NCBI RefSeq assembly: GCF_004793475.1
Contig: NZ_SRYZ01000033.1
Location: 1-41,375, forward strand
DNA from: Bacteroides muris (ex Afrizal et al. 2022)
Lineage (GTDB): Bacteria > Bacteroidota > Bacteroidia > Bacteroidales > Bacteroidaceae
Direction: 5' to 3'
DNA: 41,375 nt
Shown one piece after another: positions 18,096-26,632 of the stretch. Both the position numbers and the translations under genes were made by a program. Within the stretch, counting starts at the first letter, position 1; every line of letters begins with the position of its first letter. The notes below the pieces were generated by a model, which was given only the letters and a program-made list of their open reading frames with translations, was not told the origin of the DNA and did not search any database.

Positions 18096-18368
18096 TTATC
18101 CCAAAACAGCGAGCACATCGCTTTGGCGCATGATGAGGTACTTGGTTCCTTCCACTTCCAATTCGGTACCGGCATACTTGCCATACAGCACTGTGTCACC
18201 AACCTTCAACACCATTTCTTCGTCTTTTGTTCCGTTGCCTACTGCAATAACTTCACCTTTCAAAGGTTTCTCTTTCGCTGTATCAGGAATAATGATACCG
18301 CCAATTGTTTTTTCTTCTGCAGGTGCAGGGAGTATCAGCACTCTGTCTGCTAATGGTTTAATGTTCAT
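18096..18368 (-). CDS. groES: co-chaperonin GroES (Hsp10)
   Basis: A 90-residue co-chaperonin that caps GroEL. The start [12 protein letters not shown], the mobile loop ([18 protein letters not shown], residues about 18-35) and the closing [25 protein letters not shown] are typical and complete. It is first in groES-groEL. I see no CIRCE-type inverted repeat and no clean -7 box upstream, so heat-shock control cannot be read from the sequence. Confidence 0.98.
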   Translation of the reverse strand: MNIKPLADRVLILPAPAEEKTIGGIIIPDTAKEKPLKGEVIAVGNGTKDEEMVLKVGDTVLYGKYAGTELEVEGTKYLIMRQSDVLAVLG

Positions 18369-18614
18369 AGTCTTTTTGTTTTATATGTTATACATTTATT
18401 ATAATAGTAATTTTGCTTTAAACAAGCAATAAAGAACTTACGAAAACCGTGCCAAACAGACAAGCTGATTGTTTGGCAGACAAAGGCTGACAAAATGGCA
18501 AGATATACAACGATATTTGCTATCTTTAGGCAGCTCATCCAACATCTTCTCCGTGATAGCTAAAGGAAACATAGCATTGCCCAAGACAGTCTTTCCCGCA
18601 CTTATTCTGCTGAT

Positions 18615-19382
18615 TTATGCAGGAGTGGTGAACCGACAAAGGTAACTTTCCAACCGATACCGCCCCTTCTTCCGTGTCGCTTTTCCATACTGTATCACTT
18701 TCCGGGGGCAAAAATGCAAACAAGCCATACAATGAATGCACTGCTTTCCCCACACCGGATACCCATCCACCAACCGGATATTGCCTACCGGACACGACTT
18801 GCTGCATATTCCGCAAGAGATGCAACCCTCATCGACATGGAAATTCCTTGTACCAATGACAAAACGAACAAACAAAGGATTCACAATATACGTTTTCAGC
18901 CAGGCAGCACTGCCTTCATGCACATTCCAGACCCTCTTCCGTGCAATGACATCTTCGGCAATCGAAGCAATGGCATGCCGTGCGTTCTCTATCTTCTTGC
19001 GGCAAAGCGCCTCATCGTCCAAATTGAACATCGGTACGTAGGTATTGGGCATTGCAACAGACCAGGCAGCATCCAGCGAAAAATGCGCTGCCAGGCGGTT
19101 CATTCCCTTTCCCATATCGTCCCCGCATGTACACACGGCATAACGATAGCAGCAGTCCGGCAACCGGAGCTGCGACAAAAAATCAATCAAAACACGGGGT
19201 GCATACCAGGAGTGTACCGGAAAAACGACACCCAATCTGTCGACTTCCATCAGTCCTGCGGGTATCGGGCCTTGCTTCAGGCAATCAACAATGCTGACAG
19301 CAGTATCATGCGTAGCCTCTGCAAGCAATTCTGCAATCCAGCGCGAGTTTCCGGTTGCGGTAAAATAAAGTATCATCGGCAA
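18615..19382 (-). CDS. EFR1-type flavodoxin/ferredoxin fusion protein
   Basis: A 255-residue protein with an N-terminal flavodoxin-like domain (MILYFTATGNSRWIAELLAE, an FMN-phosphate loop of the TxTGNS form). It also has two C-terminal 4Fe-4S motifs, CISCGICSKSCP and CIHCMACLHFCP. This arrangement is that of EFR1-family proteins, presumed electron carriers in anaerobes; the partner is unknown. The region in between (about 60-170) is the rest of the flavodoxin fold. It lies 42 bases after a 52-residue membrane protein gene on the same strand, with a shared promoter likely at 19610-19617. The 246 bases downstream, to groES, hold no gene that I can support. Confidence 0.88.
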   Translation of the reverse strand: MPMILYFTATGNSRWIAELLAEATHDTAVSIVDCLKQGPIPAGLMEVDRLGVVFPVHSWYAPRVLIDFLSQLRLPDCCYRYAVCTCGDDMGKGMNRLAAHFSLDAAWSVAMPNTYVPMFNLDDEALCRKKIENARHAIASIAEDVIARKRVWNVHEGSAAWLKTYIVNPLFVRFVIGTRNFHVDEGCISCGICSKSCPVGNIRLVDGYPVWGKQCIHCMACLHFCPRKVIQYGKATRKKGRYRLESYLCRFTTPA

Positions 19383-19424
19383 TATGTTTTGCCGACAAAG
19401 GTAATGATTTGACTTGAATTCCTT

Positions 19425-19583
19425 TTATTCCAGCAGCTCTTCTATGGAATAATTTTCCCAGAACGCTCTTGTAGAATGTACCAATGAACTGCCCATATAG
19501 AGCAGAAACAATGCCGCTATAACAATCATCAGGAAACTGACGAGGGCATTGTGTTTTTCTTGCTTAAGCTCAACAGAAACCAT
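19425..19583 (-). CDS. 52-residue single-span membrane protein
   Basis: An unlisted short gene with the best Shine-Dalgarno sequence in the window: AAAGGAGG sits 6 bases before the ATG at 19583. The product starts MVSVELKQEKHNALVSF, has one hydrophobic span (about residues 14-33, LVSFLMIVIAALFLLYMGSS) and ends with an acidic tail (NYSIEELLE). The orientation is probably N-terminus in. A -7 box TATCTTTG lies 27 bases upstream. It precedes the flavodoxin/ferredoxin gene by 42 bases and follows the hisS terminator. No known family comes to mind. Confidence 0.78.
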   Translation of the reverse strand: MVSVELKQEKHNALVSFLMIVIAALFLLYMGSSLVHSTRAFWENYSIEELLE

Positions 19584-19609
19584 AAGAACCTCCTTTTTTT
19601 TGTCAGTAC

Positions 19610-19617
19610 AAAGATAA
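19610..19617 (-). promoter_or_regulatory. -7 box for the small membrane protein gene
   Basis: The minus strand reads TATCTTTG, matching TAnnTTTG, 27 bases before the ATG at 19583, so the mRNA leader would be only about 20 bases. No TTTG is found at the usual -33 distance. Confidence 0.5.
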
Positions 19618-19676
19618 ATGCAGGATGTTTCATTTCTCCTACGCCACTATTACAAATACCTATATTCGTGCCATAA

Positions 19677-19720
19677 ATATACAAAAAAAGGAGCAACCTT
19701 GTGCTCCTTTTTTTGTATAT
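19677..19720. terminator. bidirectional intrinsic terminator of hisS
   Basis: A perfect 19-base stem (19677-19695 with 19702-19720) encloses the loop accttg. The stem's core is GGAGCA/TGCTCC, flanked by 7 A and 7 T, so it can terminate on either strand. It lies 12 bases after the hisS stop codon. Confidence 0.92.
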
Positions 19721-19731
19721 TTCAGTTTTTA

Positions 19732-21093
19732 TTATTTCAGTTCGCTAACCAGCTCTTGAGGAGTGACCATTTTCTGCTCACCAGTCTCCATGTTTTTCAA
19801 TGTCACCTTACCCTCATTCATCTCATTCTCACCTACCAAGGCCACAAACGGAATGGCTTTGGAGTTTGCATATCCCATCTGTTTCTTCATCTTGCTTGCA
19901 TCGGGGAAAATCTCGGCACGAATACCTGCCGCACGTACTTCAGCAAGCACATTCATAGAGAATGCAGCTTCTTTCTCACCAAAGTTGATAAACAGCAGCT
20001 GAGTACCGTTCACCGCTTCTTTCGGATAAAGGTCGAGCTGGTTCAGCACATCAAAGATGCGGTCTGCACCGAACGAGATGCCGACACCACTGACACCGGA
20101 CAAGCCGAATACACCCGTCAAGTTGTCATAACGTCCTCCGCCGGTGATACTGCCGATTTGCACATCAAGCGCCTTTACTTCGAAGATGGCACCGGTATAG
20201 TAATTCAAGCCACGGGCCAATGTCAAATCCAGTTCGATTTCATTCTTCAAGCCGAGGCTTTTCAGGGTAGAAAGGATGAATTCACTCTCTTCCACACCCT
20301 TCAGTCCTGTTTCACTTGCAGCAAGGACTTCTTTCAAGGTAGCGAGTTTCTCTTCATTACTGCCGTTCAGCAGAATGATGGGTTGCAGTTTGGCAATAGC
20401 CTCGTCGCTGATACCTTTCTCCTTCAACTCGGCGTTGACATTGTCCAGACCTATCTTATCCAACTTATCGATGGCCACGGTAATATCCACAATCTTGTCA
20501 GACTCACCGATGATTTCGGCAATGCCGCTCAATATCTTGCGATTGTTAATCTTGATACAGACACGGATGCCGAAGCGGGTGAATACCGTGTCTACAATCT
20601 GCATCAGTTCCACTTCGTTCAACAGGGAATCACTGCCTACCACGTCAGCGTCGCATTGATAGAACTCACGATAACGCCCTTTCTGCGGACGGTCGGCGCG
20701 CCACACGGGTTGTATCTGATAACGCTTGAAGGGGAAAGTGATTTCATCGCGATGCATCACCACGTAGCGGGCAAAAGGCACTGTGAGGTCATAGCGCAAA
20801 CCTTTCTCGCAGAACTTACTGGCAAGCTTCACCGCATTACGGCTCAACAGTTCTTCATCTGTCAGTCCGGAGAAGTAATCACCGGAATTCTGTATCTTGA
20901 ACAAGAGCTTGTCTCCTTCCTCACCATACTTCCCCATCAAGGTAGAAAGCATTTCCATCGAGGGCGTTTCTATCTGCTGGAAGCCATAGAGGTGATACAC
21001 TTCACGAATCGTATTGAATATATAGTTACGCTTCGCCATTTCTACAGGCGAGAAGTCACGGGTTCCTTTAGGGATACTTGGTTTTGCTGCCAT
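19732..21093 (-). CDS. hisS: histidyl-tRNA synthetase
   Basis: A 453-residue class II aminoacyl-tRNA synthetase charging tRNA-His. Marks are [11 protein letters not shown] near the start, motif 2 ([39 protein letters not shown]), and the histidine-specific segments [14 protein letters not shown] and GGGRYDNL, followed by the C-terminal anticodon-binding domain ([21 protein letters not shown] onward). I chose the ATG at 21093 ([13 protein letters not shown]). A longer frame from 21126 would overlap the -7 box at 21124-21131, so it cannot be translated from that promoter. It is monocistronic, with a strong terminator. Confidence 0.97.
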   Translation of the reverse strand: MAAKPSIPKGTRDFSPVEMAKRNYIFNTIREVYHLYGFQQIETPSMEMLSTLMGKYGEEGDKLLFKIQNSGDYFSGLTDEELLSRNAVKLASKFCEKGLRYDLTVPFARYVVMHRDEITFPFKRYQIQPVWRADRPQKGRYREFYQCDADVVGSDSLLNEVELMQIVDTVFTRFGIRVCIKINNRKILSGIAEIIGESDKIVDITVAIDKLDKIGLDNVNAELKEKGISDEAIAKLQPIILLNGSNEEKLATLKEVLAASETGLKGVEESEFILSTLKSLGLKNEIELDLTLARGLNYYTGAIFEVKALDVQIGSITGGGRYDNLTGVFGLSGVSGVGISFGADRIFDVLNQLDLYPKEAVNGTQLLFINFGEKEAAFSMNVLAEVRAAGIRAEIFPDASKMKKQMGYANSKAIPFVALVGENEMNEGKVTLKNMETGEQKMVTPQELVSELK

Positions 21094-21123
21094 AATCAGT
21101 TCAATTACTTTAAAATCGGACGA

Positions 21124-21131
21124 CAAAGTTA
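21124..21131 (-). promoter_or_regulatory. -7 box of hisS
   Basis: The minus strand reads TAACTTTG. Transcription would start near 21117, leaving a leader of about 24 bases before the ATG at 21093. The -33 position reads TTTT rather than TTTG. Confidence 0.55.
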
Positions 21132-21314
21132 CAGTATTTTATTGAGGATGAAAAGAGAAAGCTAAGGAATTGTAATGCGACAATATTCACTTCTGAACTA
21201 AGTGTTCATTTTCGGGCAAAGTTTGATTCAGCATATAACTATATATCAAGCATTTGCTATTTAGGCACAACATTTATACTGTTCTGCATCAAAATAACAT
21301 TAAAAAATATATTC

Positions 21315-21662
21315 ATGATGCGGCAAATCTACCTGTTGTTCTCATTATTGCTTTGTTGCAATACCCTCTGTTGGTTGCAAAATCAAAGAAGACCATGAAC
21401 TGAAAGATGAATTCTACAAGGCTTTCAACAAAGAAAAGTTTATGAATCTCTATTTGCGACCCTCTGTCGTTTTGAAATCGCCATATGTAAAGTTCAAAGC
21501 AACAGAATGGTCTCTCTATGCAGAGCCGGGGGGCATGCTGAATGTGCCATACCAGAGAGTATGTATTGAGAAAACTCAAAATCCGATGCTAACTGATTTA
21601 CATCAGCACAAACAAAGACCAATGGCTTGCCATTGATGTACGACTTGACATTTATATGGAAT
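21315..21662 (+). pseudogene. decayed lipoprotein-like gene
   Basis: An ATG at 21315 opens a lipoprotein-like signal (MMRQIYLLFSLLLCC) that stops at a TGA after 28 codons. In another frame the coding-like sequence continues at once (IKEDHELKDEFYKAFNKEKF ... ATEWSLYAEPGGM) to a TGA near 21636. A further frame gives a plausible end (ISTNKDQWLAIDVRLDIYME) at TAG by 21662. At least two frameshifts are needed to join them. The family is not recognised. The rest of the 728-base gap (21094-21821) holds the hisS promoter and no other supported gene. Confidence 0.45.
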
Positions 21663-21821
21663 AGGGCCATGTGGTTTCAGCGAGAAGCCATTTATGCAGG
21701 GGCGCATACCCTACGCAATCATATGACTTCTGATATTCCACAGCTTTTTCATACTTAAAAGCCAAATCCAGCGCTTTACCGCTCAGGATTTGGCCAGTTT
21801 TTATGCCTGTATCATGTGCGT

Positions 21822-22517
21822 TCAATCTCTGCGTCCCAAGAATATCATGATATAATAAATCAGCGTAGCAAGCGAACCGAGAGCAGCCACTACATATGTA
21901 TAGGCAGCCGAGCGGAGTGCATCTTCAGCTTGTGCATGATTGTATGAATTCGTAATGCCTGAGTTGCTAAGCCATACCAGCGCACGCTTACTTGCATTGA
22001 TTTCCACCGGCAAGGTAATGAAGCTGAACAAAGTAGTCAATGCAAACAATATAATGCCTGCCAGCAGCAATTGCGGGAAGGAGTTCAGCATCAAGATACC
22101 AGCCAGCAGCAACCACGTCATCCACTGTGAGGCAAAAGAGACTACCGGTACCAGCTTGCTGCGCATTGTCAACGGAGCGTATGCACGCGCATGCTGCACG
22201 GCGTGACCACATTCGTGGGCTGCAACGGCAGCAGCCATGATGCTGTTACTGCTATAAACACCCTCACTCAAGTTTACTGTCTTATTGACAGGATTATAAT
22301 GATCCGTCAGATGTCCGGGAGTATGCGTCACGGTCACATCATAAATGCCATTATCGTGCAGCATCTTCAAGGCCACGTCTGCTCCCGTCATTCCGTTGCC
22401 AGTAGGGATTTTAGAGTACTTCTTGAATTTGTTCTGAAGATTCATCTGTACCAGCCAGCTGACGACGGCAATACCGATAAAAATAATCCATTGCATTCCT
22501 ATCATTCCTGTTCCCAT
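21822..22517 (-). CDS. membrane zinc metallopeptidase (YugP-type)
   Basis: A 231-residue membrane protein of the neutral zinc metallopeptidase family (Zn_peptidase_2, like YugP). It has an N-terminal transmembrane helix (MQWIIFIGIAVVSWLV), the zinc motif AAHECGHAVQHA at about residues 99-110 (His-Glu-x-x-His), two central spans (about 125-165) and a C-terminal span (VVAALGSLATLIYYIMIFLG). NPVNKTVNLSEGVY before the motif is also typical. Its physiological substrate is unknown. The ATG at 22517 fits the family start. Its neighbour upstream, GH29, ends with a terminator, so it is probably a single gene. Confidence 0.88.
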   Translation of the reverse strand: MGTGMIGMQWIIFIGIAVVSWLVQMNLQNKFKKYSKIPTGNGMTGADVALKMLHDNGIYDVTVTHTPGHLTDHYNPVNKTVNLSEGVYSSNSIMAAAVAAHECGHAVQHARAYAPLTMRSKLVPVVSFASQWMTWLLLAGILMLNSFPQLLLAGIILFALTTLFSFITLPVEINASKRALVWLSNSGITNSYNHAQAEDALRSAAYTYVVAALGSLATLIYYIMIFLGRRD

Positions 22518-22587
22518 AATTTTCTTTCTTTAAATTGTGAATAAATCAGTCGTTTCTTATTGTATAACAAATAGTCTGCCAAAAATA

Positions 22588-22621
22588 AAAGGAAACGGTG
22601 AGCAATGCCAGCGTTTCCTTT
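22588..22621 (-). terminator. intrinsic terminator of the fucosidase gene
   Basis: The arms aaaggaaacg (22588-22597) and cgtttccttt (22612-22621) pair perfectly. On the minus strand the stem runs into TTTTATTTTT. It lies 37 bases after the GH29 stop. Confidence 0.8.
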
Positions 22622-22658
22622 ATCTTTTAGGAAGAATTAAAGATTTCTGATTTCCGAT

Positions 22659-23963
22659 TTATTTTTCAATCTCCACCTCTATCACTTTATCAATATCCGT
22701 CGGAACCTCCGGCAAGTAGAGCATCACCCCTCCTTCACACTTACGGAACTTCACTGGAAGACGGTCGGCATATCCCACTGCCTTCTTCACTTTCTTGCCT
22801 CCCAACGGCAGGAAAAGAGCCTTGTCCTGCAATTCGAGGATATGCACGTATAATTTATTTTCTCTTTGTGTAGTGACTCCCCAAGGATGCGGAGCAATGC
22901 AGCCGCCACGGGTTCCGTAGATGGTTTCACCGTATACCTTCATCCATTCTCCTACTTCTGCCAGACGCTGCAATGCAACAGCAGGCAGCTCACCGTCCGG
23001 CTGAGGACCGATATTCATCAGCAGGTTGGCATCTTTACCGGCGGCCTTCACCAAATAGTGTATCAGTGTTTCAGCAGATTTATAATCCTGGTCTGTAATC
23101 TTGTATCCCCACATACCGTTCATTGTTTCGCAAGTTTCAAGAGGCAAGGCGCTGATATCCTGACCGGAGAGTCCAGCGCGGTTCTCACCCGGCAGGTCGC
23201 GTTCAAAGATTTGTATATCCTCACCCTCAAAAGGCACCTGATGGTGATTATTCCCCACCAGACAGGCCGGTTGCAGACGGTGTATCAAGGCATACTGCTC
23301 GGGCAGTTGCCAATCAAAATCAGGATTCTGGTCCTGGTCCCACCAACCATCGAACCAGATAGCACCGATTTCACCGTAGTTCGTCAGCAACTCCGTCAAC
23401 TGGTTGTTCATAAATTTATAATAACTGTTCCAGTCTCCCTTCGGATTCGGGCGCCCCGTTCCGCGTCCGGTACGTCCCCACGGAGCATCTTCACGAAACC
23501 AGTCGATGTGCGAATAGTAGAGATGCAGACGGATGCCCTGCTTGTGGCACTCGTCTGCCAATTCTTTCAGAATATCCCTCTTGAAAGGAGTGGCATCTAT
23601 GATATTATAATCGGAATAACGGGTATGAAACATAGAGAAACCTTCGTGATGGCGAGTGGTGAAGCAGATATATTTCGCACCCGAAGCCTTAATGGCAGCC
23701 ACCCACTTGGCGGCATCAAATTTGGAAGGATAGAATCCACCTGCCAACTTGGCATATTCTCTATAGTTCAAATCCTTGTTGGTCATAGTCCATTCACCGG
23801 TTGCCAACATGCTGTACAGCCCCCAATGCAGGAAAATGCCAAACTTATTATCCCGGAATTCCTGACGGGATTTCAGATTTTCCCCAGTAGGCTGATAAGC
23901 CTGCGAGTGTACGGAGGCCGCGAAAGCCACCAATAGCAGAAAAGATAAAAAACGTGTTCTCAT
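22659..23963 (-). CDS. alpha-L-fucosidase, family GH29
   Basis: A 434-residue exported retaining alpha-L-fucosidase. The signal peptide is MRTRFLSFLLLVAFAASVHS, cleaved before QAYQ. The barrel shows FGIFLHWGLYSM, YICFTTRHHEGFSMFHTRYSDYNI, IRLHLYYSHIDW and GAIWFDGWWDQ, in which the Asp of WFDG matches the GH29 nucleophile. Later come NGMWGYKITDQDYKSAETLIHYLVKAAGKDANLLMNIGPQPDGELP and a short C-terminal beta domain. The acid/base Glu cannot be fixed by eye. It likely removes fucose from host or plant glycans in the periplasm. No SusC/D pair is next to it. The upstream purA terminator separates it from that gene. Confidence 0.93.
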   Translation of the reverse strand: MRTRFLSFLLLVAFAASVHSQAYQPTGENLKSRQEFRDNKFGIFLHWGLYSMLATGEWTMTNKDLNYREYAKLAGGFYPSKFDAAKWVAAIKASGAKYICFTTRHHEGFSMFHTRYSDYNIIDATPFKRDILKELADECHKQGIRLHLYYSHIDWFREDAPWGRTGRGTGRPNPKGDWNSYYKFMNNQLTELLTNYGEIGAIWFDGWWDQDQNPDFDWQLPEQYALIHRLQPACLVGNNHHQVPFEGEDIQIFERDLPGENRAGLSGQDISALPLETCETMNGMWGYKITDQDYKSAETLIHYLVKAAGKDANLLMNIGPQPDGELPAVALQRLAEVGEWMKVYGETIYGTRGGCIAPHPWGVTTQRENKLYVHILELQDKALFLPLGGKKVKKAVGYADRLPVKFRKCEGGVMLYLPEVPTDIDKVIEVEIEK

Positions 23964-23978
23964 GGCAATAAATAAAAA

Positions 23979-24043
23979 AGGTATGGATTATCGTTTCACA
24001 CGAATCTTCAGATGAAGCCGCGAAAACCCTGTAATCCATACCT
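23979..24043 (-). terminator. long-loop hairpin, probable terminator of purA
   Basis: The arms aggtatggatta (23979-23990) and taatccatacct (24032-24043) pair perfectly over 12 bases. The 41-base loop contains smaller hairpins such as cttcagatgaag. On the minus strand the stem is followed by TTTTTTATTT. It starts 23 bases after the purA stop. Confidence 0.7.
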
Positions 24044-24066
24044 AAGGTTATCAGAATTATTTCTTC

Positions 24067-25338
24067 TTATTCTTCTGTATAGCGTTCAATAGTTTGTTCA
24101 CGGTCGGGACCCACAGAAACAATCTTGATGGGCACACCAAGTTGCTCTTCCAGGAATGACAAGTATGCATTGAATTCTTCCGGGAACTCATCTTCACTCT
24201 GCATCTTGGTCATATCCGTCTGCCAACCGGGAAGCTCTACATAAACCGGCTCTACAGCCTCGTTGATATCGAACGGGAAGTAATCGATTTCTTCCCCATC
24301 CATCTTGTAAGCAACACAAGCCTTGATGGTTTCAAAAGAATCGAGTACATCGCTCTTCATCATAATCAGTTTGGTAACACCGTCTACCATAATAGCATAT
24401 TTCAACGCCACCAGGTCAATCCAACCACAACGGCGCTTACGTCCTGTCACAGAACCGAACTCATGACCCAGCGTGCAAATCTGGTCACCGGTCTTGTCGA
24501 ACAGTTCTGTCGGGAACGGACCGGCACCTACACGCGTACAATAGGCCTTGAAAATGCCATATACCTCACCAATCTTGTTGGGAGCAATACCCAGACCGGT
24601 ACAAGCACCAGCACAGACCGTATTGGAAGAAGTGACAAACGGATAAGAACCGAAATCAATGTCCAGCATTGTGCCCTGCGCACCTTCGCACAATACAGAC
24701 TTGCCGGCAGCCAGCAGATTATTCATCTCGTGTTCGCTGTCCACCAGCCGGAATTGTTTCAGGTATTCGATACCTTCGAACCATGCCTTCTCCATTTCCG
24801 CAAGGTCATACTCATAATTCAGGCTCTTCAATATCTGTTCATGACGGGCCTTGGCCGCTGCATACTTCTTGTCAAAGTCATGCAGAATGTCGCCTACACG
24901 TACACCGTTACGGCTGATTTTATCCGTATAAGTCGGTCCGATACCTTTTCCGGTCGTTCCTACCTTCGCATCTCCTTTGGCTGCTTCGTACGCAGCATCC
25001 AGTATGCGGTGAGTCGGCATAATGAGATGTGCCTTCTTGGAAATGTGCAATCGTTCCTTCAAGTTATGCCCGGACGCTTCCAATGATTCGGCTTCCGCCT
25101 TGAAGAGAGCCGGGTCGAGCACCACGCCGTTACCGATGATATTTACCTTGTCCCCCTGGAATATTCCAGACGGAATGGAACGGAGCACATACTTCTGTCC
25201 TTCAAACTCGAGTGTATGTCCGGCATTCGGTCCGCCTTGAAAACGAGCTACGACATCGTATCTCGGAGTTAACACATCAACGACTTTTCCTTTGCCTTCG
25301 TCGCCCCATTGCAATCCTAATAATACGTCTACTTTCAT
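24067..25338 (-). CDS. purA: adenylosuccinate synthetase
   Basis: A 423-residue GTP-dependent enzyme joining IMP and aspartate, the first committed step to AMP. Typical motifs are LLGLQWGDEGKGKVVD (phosphate loop), GPNAGHTLEF, the IMP-binding GTTGKGIGPTYTDKISRNGVR, LCEGAQGTMLDIDFGSYPFVTSSN and TGRKRRCGWIDLVALKYA. Complete and ordinary. Its ATG at 25338 overlaps the TGA of the fur-like gene (ATGA), so the two are probably translated together. A hairpin terminator follows. Confidence 0.98.
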   Translation of the reverse strand: MKVDVLLGLQWGDEGKGKVVDVLTPRYDVVARFQGGPNAGHTLEFEGQKYVLRSIPSGIFQGDKVNIIGNGVVLDPALFKAEAESLEASGHNLKERLHISKKAHLIMPTHRILDAAYEAAKGDAKVGTTGKGIGPTYTDKISRNGVRVGDILHDFDKKYAAAKARHEQILKSLNYEYDLAEMEKAWFEGIEYLKQFRLVDSEHEMNNLLAAGKSVLCEGAQGTMLDIDFGSYPFVTSSNTVCAGACTGLGIAPNKIGEVYGIFKAYCTRVGAGPFPTELFDKTGDQICTLGHEFGSVTGRKRRCGWIDLVALKYAIMVDGVTKLIMMKSDVLDSFETIKACVAYKMDGEEIDYFPFDINEAVEPVYVELPGWQTDMTKMQSEDEFPEEFNAYLSFLEEQLGVPIKIVSVGPDREQTIERYTEE

Positions 25339-25823
25339 TTTTCTTTTTTATGGTTATTACTCTTTTTCTTCCGTTTATTGGCCCGGTCACACTTGCTGCA
25401 CAACCCATACATATATAAGGAATAGTGCGTAAGATTAAAACGGCTCAGTTTGGTATTCTCAATGGCATGCTGCAACTCCCCGTTCTGAAACTCGGTCACC
25501 TTTCCGCACTGAGTGCATATCTGGTGATGGTGCGTATCGCGATTATAAGATTTTTCGTATTGGGAAGAGTTGCCGAACTGATGCTTGATAACCAGACGAG
25601 CATTTATTAGCAAAATGATGGTATTGTAAAGCGTTGCACGGCTGACGCGGAAATTTTCCTGGTCGGCCATCTGTGAATAGAGCGTGTCGATATCAAAATG
25701 CCCGTCTATGGAGTAAATGGTATCAAGTATAGCATAACGTTCGGGAGTCTTCCGATGCCCGTTCGCATTCAGATATTCAGTGAATATCTGCCTAACTGTA
25801 TCTTTCACATTCTGACTTTCCAT
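25335..25823 (-). CDS. Fur-family metal-responsive or peroxide-responsive regulator
   Basis: A 162-residue Fur-superfamily repressor. The winged helix spans about 10-85 (RKTPERYAILDTIYSIDGHFDIDTLYSQM, RVSRATLYNTIILLINARLV). The metal-binding part reads HHHQICTQCGKVTEF and ends with CSKC, the two CxxC pairs of the structural zinc site. The specific metal or signal (Fur, PerR or Zur type) cannot be told. I chose the ATG at 25823 since the frame's first ATG (25850) lies inside the -7 box at 25848-25855. It overlaps purA by ATGA, an unusual pairing of a metal regulator with purine synthesis. The tail is Lys-rich. Confidence 0.9.
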   Translation of the reverse strand: MESQNVKDTVRQIFTEYLNANGHRKTPERYAILDTIYSIDGHFDIDTLYSQMADQENFRVSRATLYNTIILLINARLVIKHQFGNSSQYEKSYNRDTHHHQICTQCGKVTEFQNGELQHAIENTKLSRFNLTHYSLYMYGLCSKCDRANKRKKKSNNHKKEK

Positions 25824-25847
25824 TTGACGGCGCAGTTTTACAGCCAA

Positions 25848-25877
25848 CAAAGTTAATCCTTTTTTGTGGAAAGCAAA
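25848..25877 (-). promoter_or_regulatory. Bacteroides-type promoter of fur-purA
   Basis: On the minus strand a -7 box TAACTTTG (25848-25855) is preceded by TTTG (25874-25877) with an 18-base spacing, close to the usual 19-21. The transcript would begin near 25841, about 18 bases before the ATG at 25823. Confidence 0.6.
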
Positions 25878-25951
25878 CGAGAAAGAGATAAAAATTGCGA
25901 TAAGGGGAATATTCCCTTACCGCATCAATATTCTATAAGCTTAGAATCAAT

Positions 25952-26626
25952 CTAATAAATTTCCTCTTTTACAAGATTATATAGCAATTGCTCTACATCA
26001 GAAGAAGAATTGTCCATGCCTTCCACCCTGCGGCAAACTTGAAAAGAATTGTCCTCGTTTTGCTGCATAAAGCGGCGGATGGCAGTCATGGCAGCATTGC
26101 GCACATGATAGGAACCCGACAAAAAAGCCGTTATTGCCTGGTCGAGGAACTCATTCTCAACCCGTTCGCTCATATCCCCTTTCTTCATCAACAGACGGGC
26201 AATGGTGAGGAAACCGCAGACCTGCGTGTATTCGTCCTCGCTCGCAATCCAATGGAAAGACTTGGCAGGGGCATAAGGAAGATGTTGGAATAAATTCATG
26301 CTGGTAAGTTCCGCGATTTCGATGTTACGGATATCTTCCACCCAGATATCGGCTATCTCGGGCAGGAAACTCTCTGCCGGCTGCAAAAGTCCCGCCAGTA
26401 TTTTGCACTCTCTGATATCTTCTTTCCACAAAGCCTGAGCCAGGGAGTGGTCTTTCTCATAATCTGCAGCAATACTCTTGATGCGGGGCAGCTCCACGCC
26501 AAAGTTCAGCTTATATACCAGTCCTTTCTCACGCATACTTTGGGACACAGCTCCGTTCATGGAGAGGCGGAGCCGTGTCTTTATATCTTTCAGCTGCTGA
26601 CGCAGCCGTTCTTTAGCATCTATCAT
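25952..26626 (-). CDS. DNA alkylation repair protein-like HEAT-repeat protein
   Basis: A 224-residue, mostly helical protein resembling the AlkD/AlkC-like DNA alkylation repair family (HEAT-like repeats). Examples are LYKLNFGVELPRIKSIAADYEKDHSLAQALWKEDIRECKILAGLLQ and later VRNAAMTAIRRFMQQ. In AlkD the Trp/Asp residues that grip the lesion lie in this type of repeat, but I cannot confirm an active glycosylase. Many such Bacteroides proteins are annotated this way without assay. It begins 6 bases after the DPP III stop, so it is probably the second gene of that operon. Confidence 0.7.
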   Translation of the reverse strand: MIDAKERLRQQLKDIKTRLRLSMNGAVSQSMREKGLVYKLNFGVELPRIKSIAADYEKDHSLAQALWKEDIRECKILAGLLQPAESFLPEIADIWVEDIRNIEIAELTSMNLFQHLPYAPAKSFHWIASEDEYTQVCGFLTIARLLMKKGDMSERVENEFLDQAITAFLSGSYHVRNAAMTAIRRFMQQNEDNSFQVCRRVEGMDNSSSDVEQLLYNLVKEEIY

Positions 26627-26632
26627 ACATCA

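Noticed and set aside
19618..21165. A 515-codon open frame on the plus strand
   Set aside because: It lies antisense to hisS, its translation has no recognisable domain, and it crosses the hisS terminator and promoter.
21665..21820. Minus-strand open stretch (KALDLAFKYEKAVEYQK-like) after the zinc peptidase
   Set aside because: It has no start codon of its own and no recognisable family; an opposing frame is also open over part of it. It might be a gene fragment but cannot be supported.
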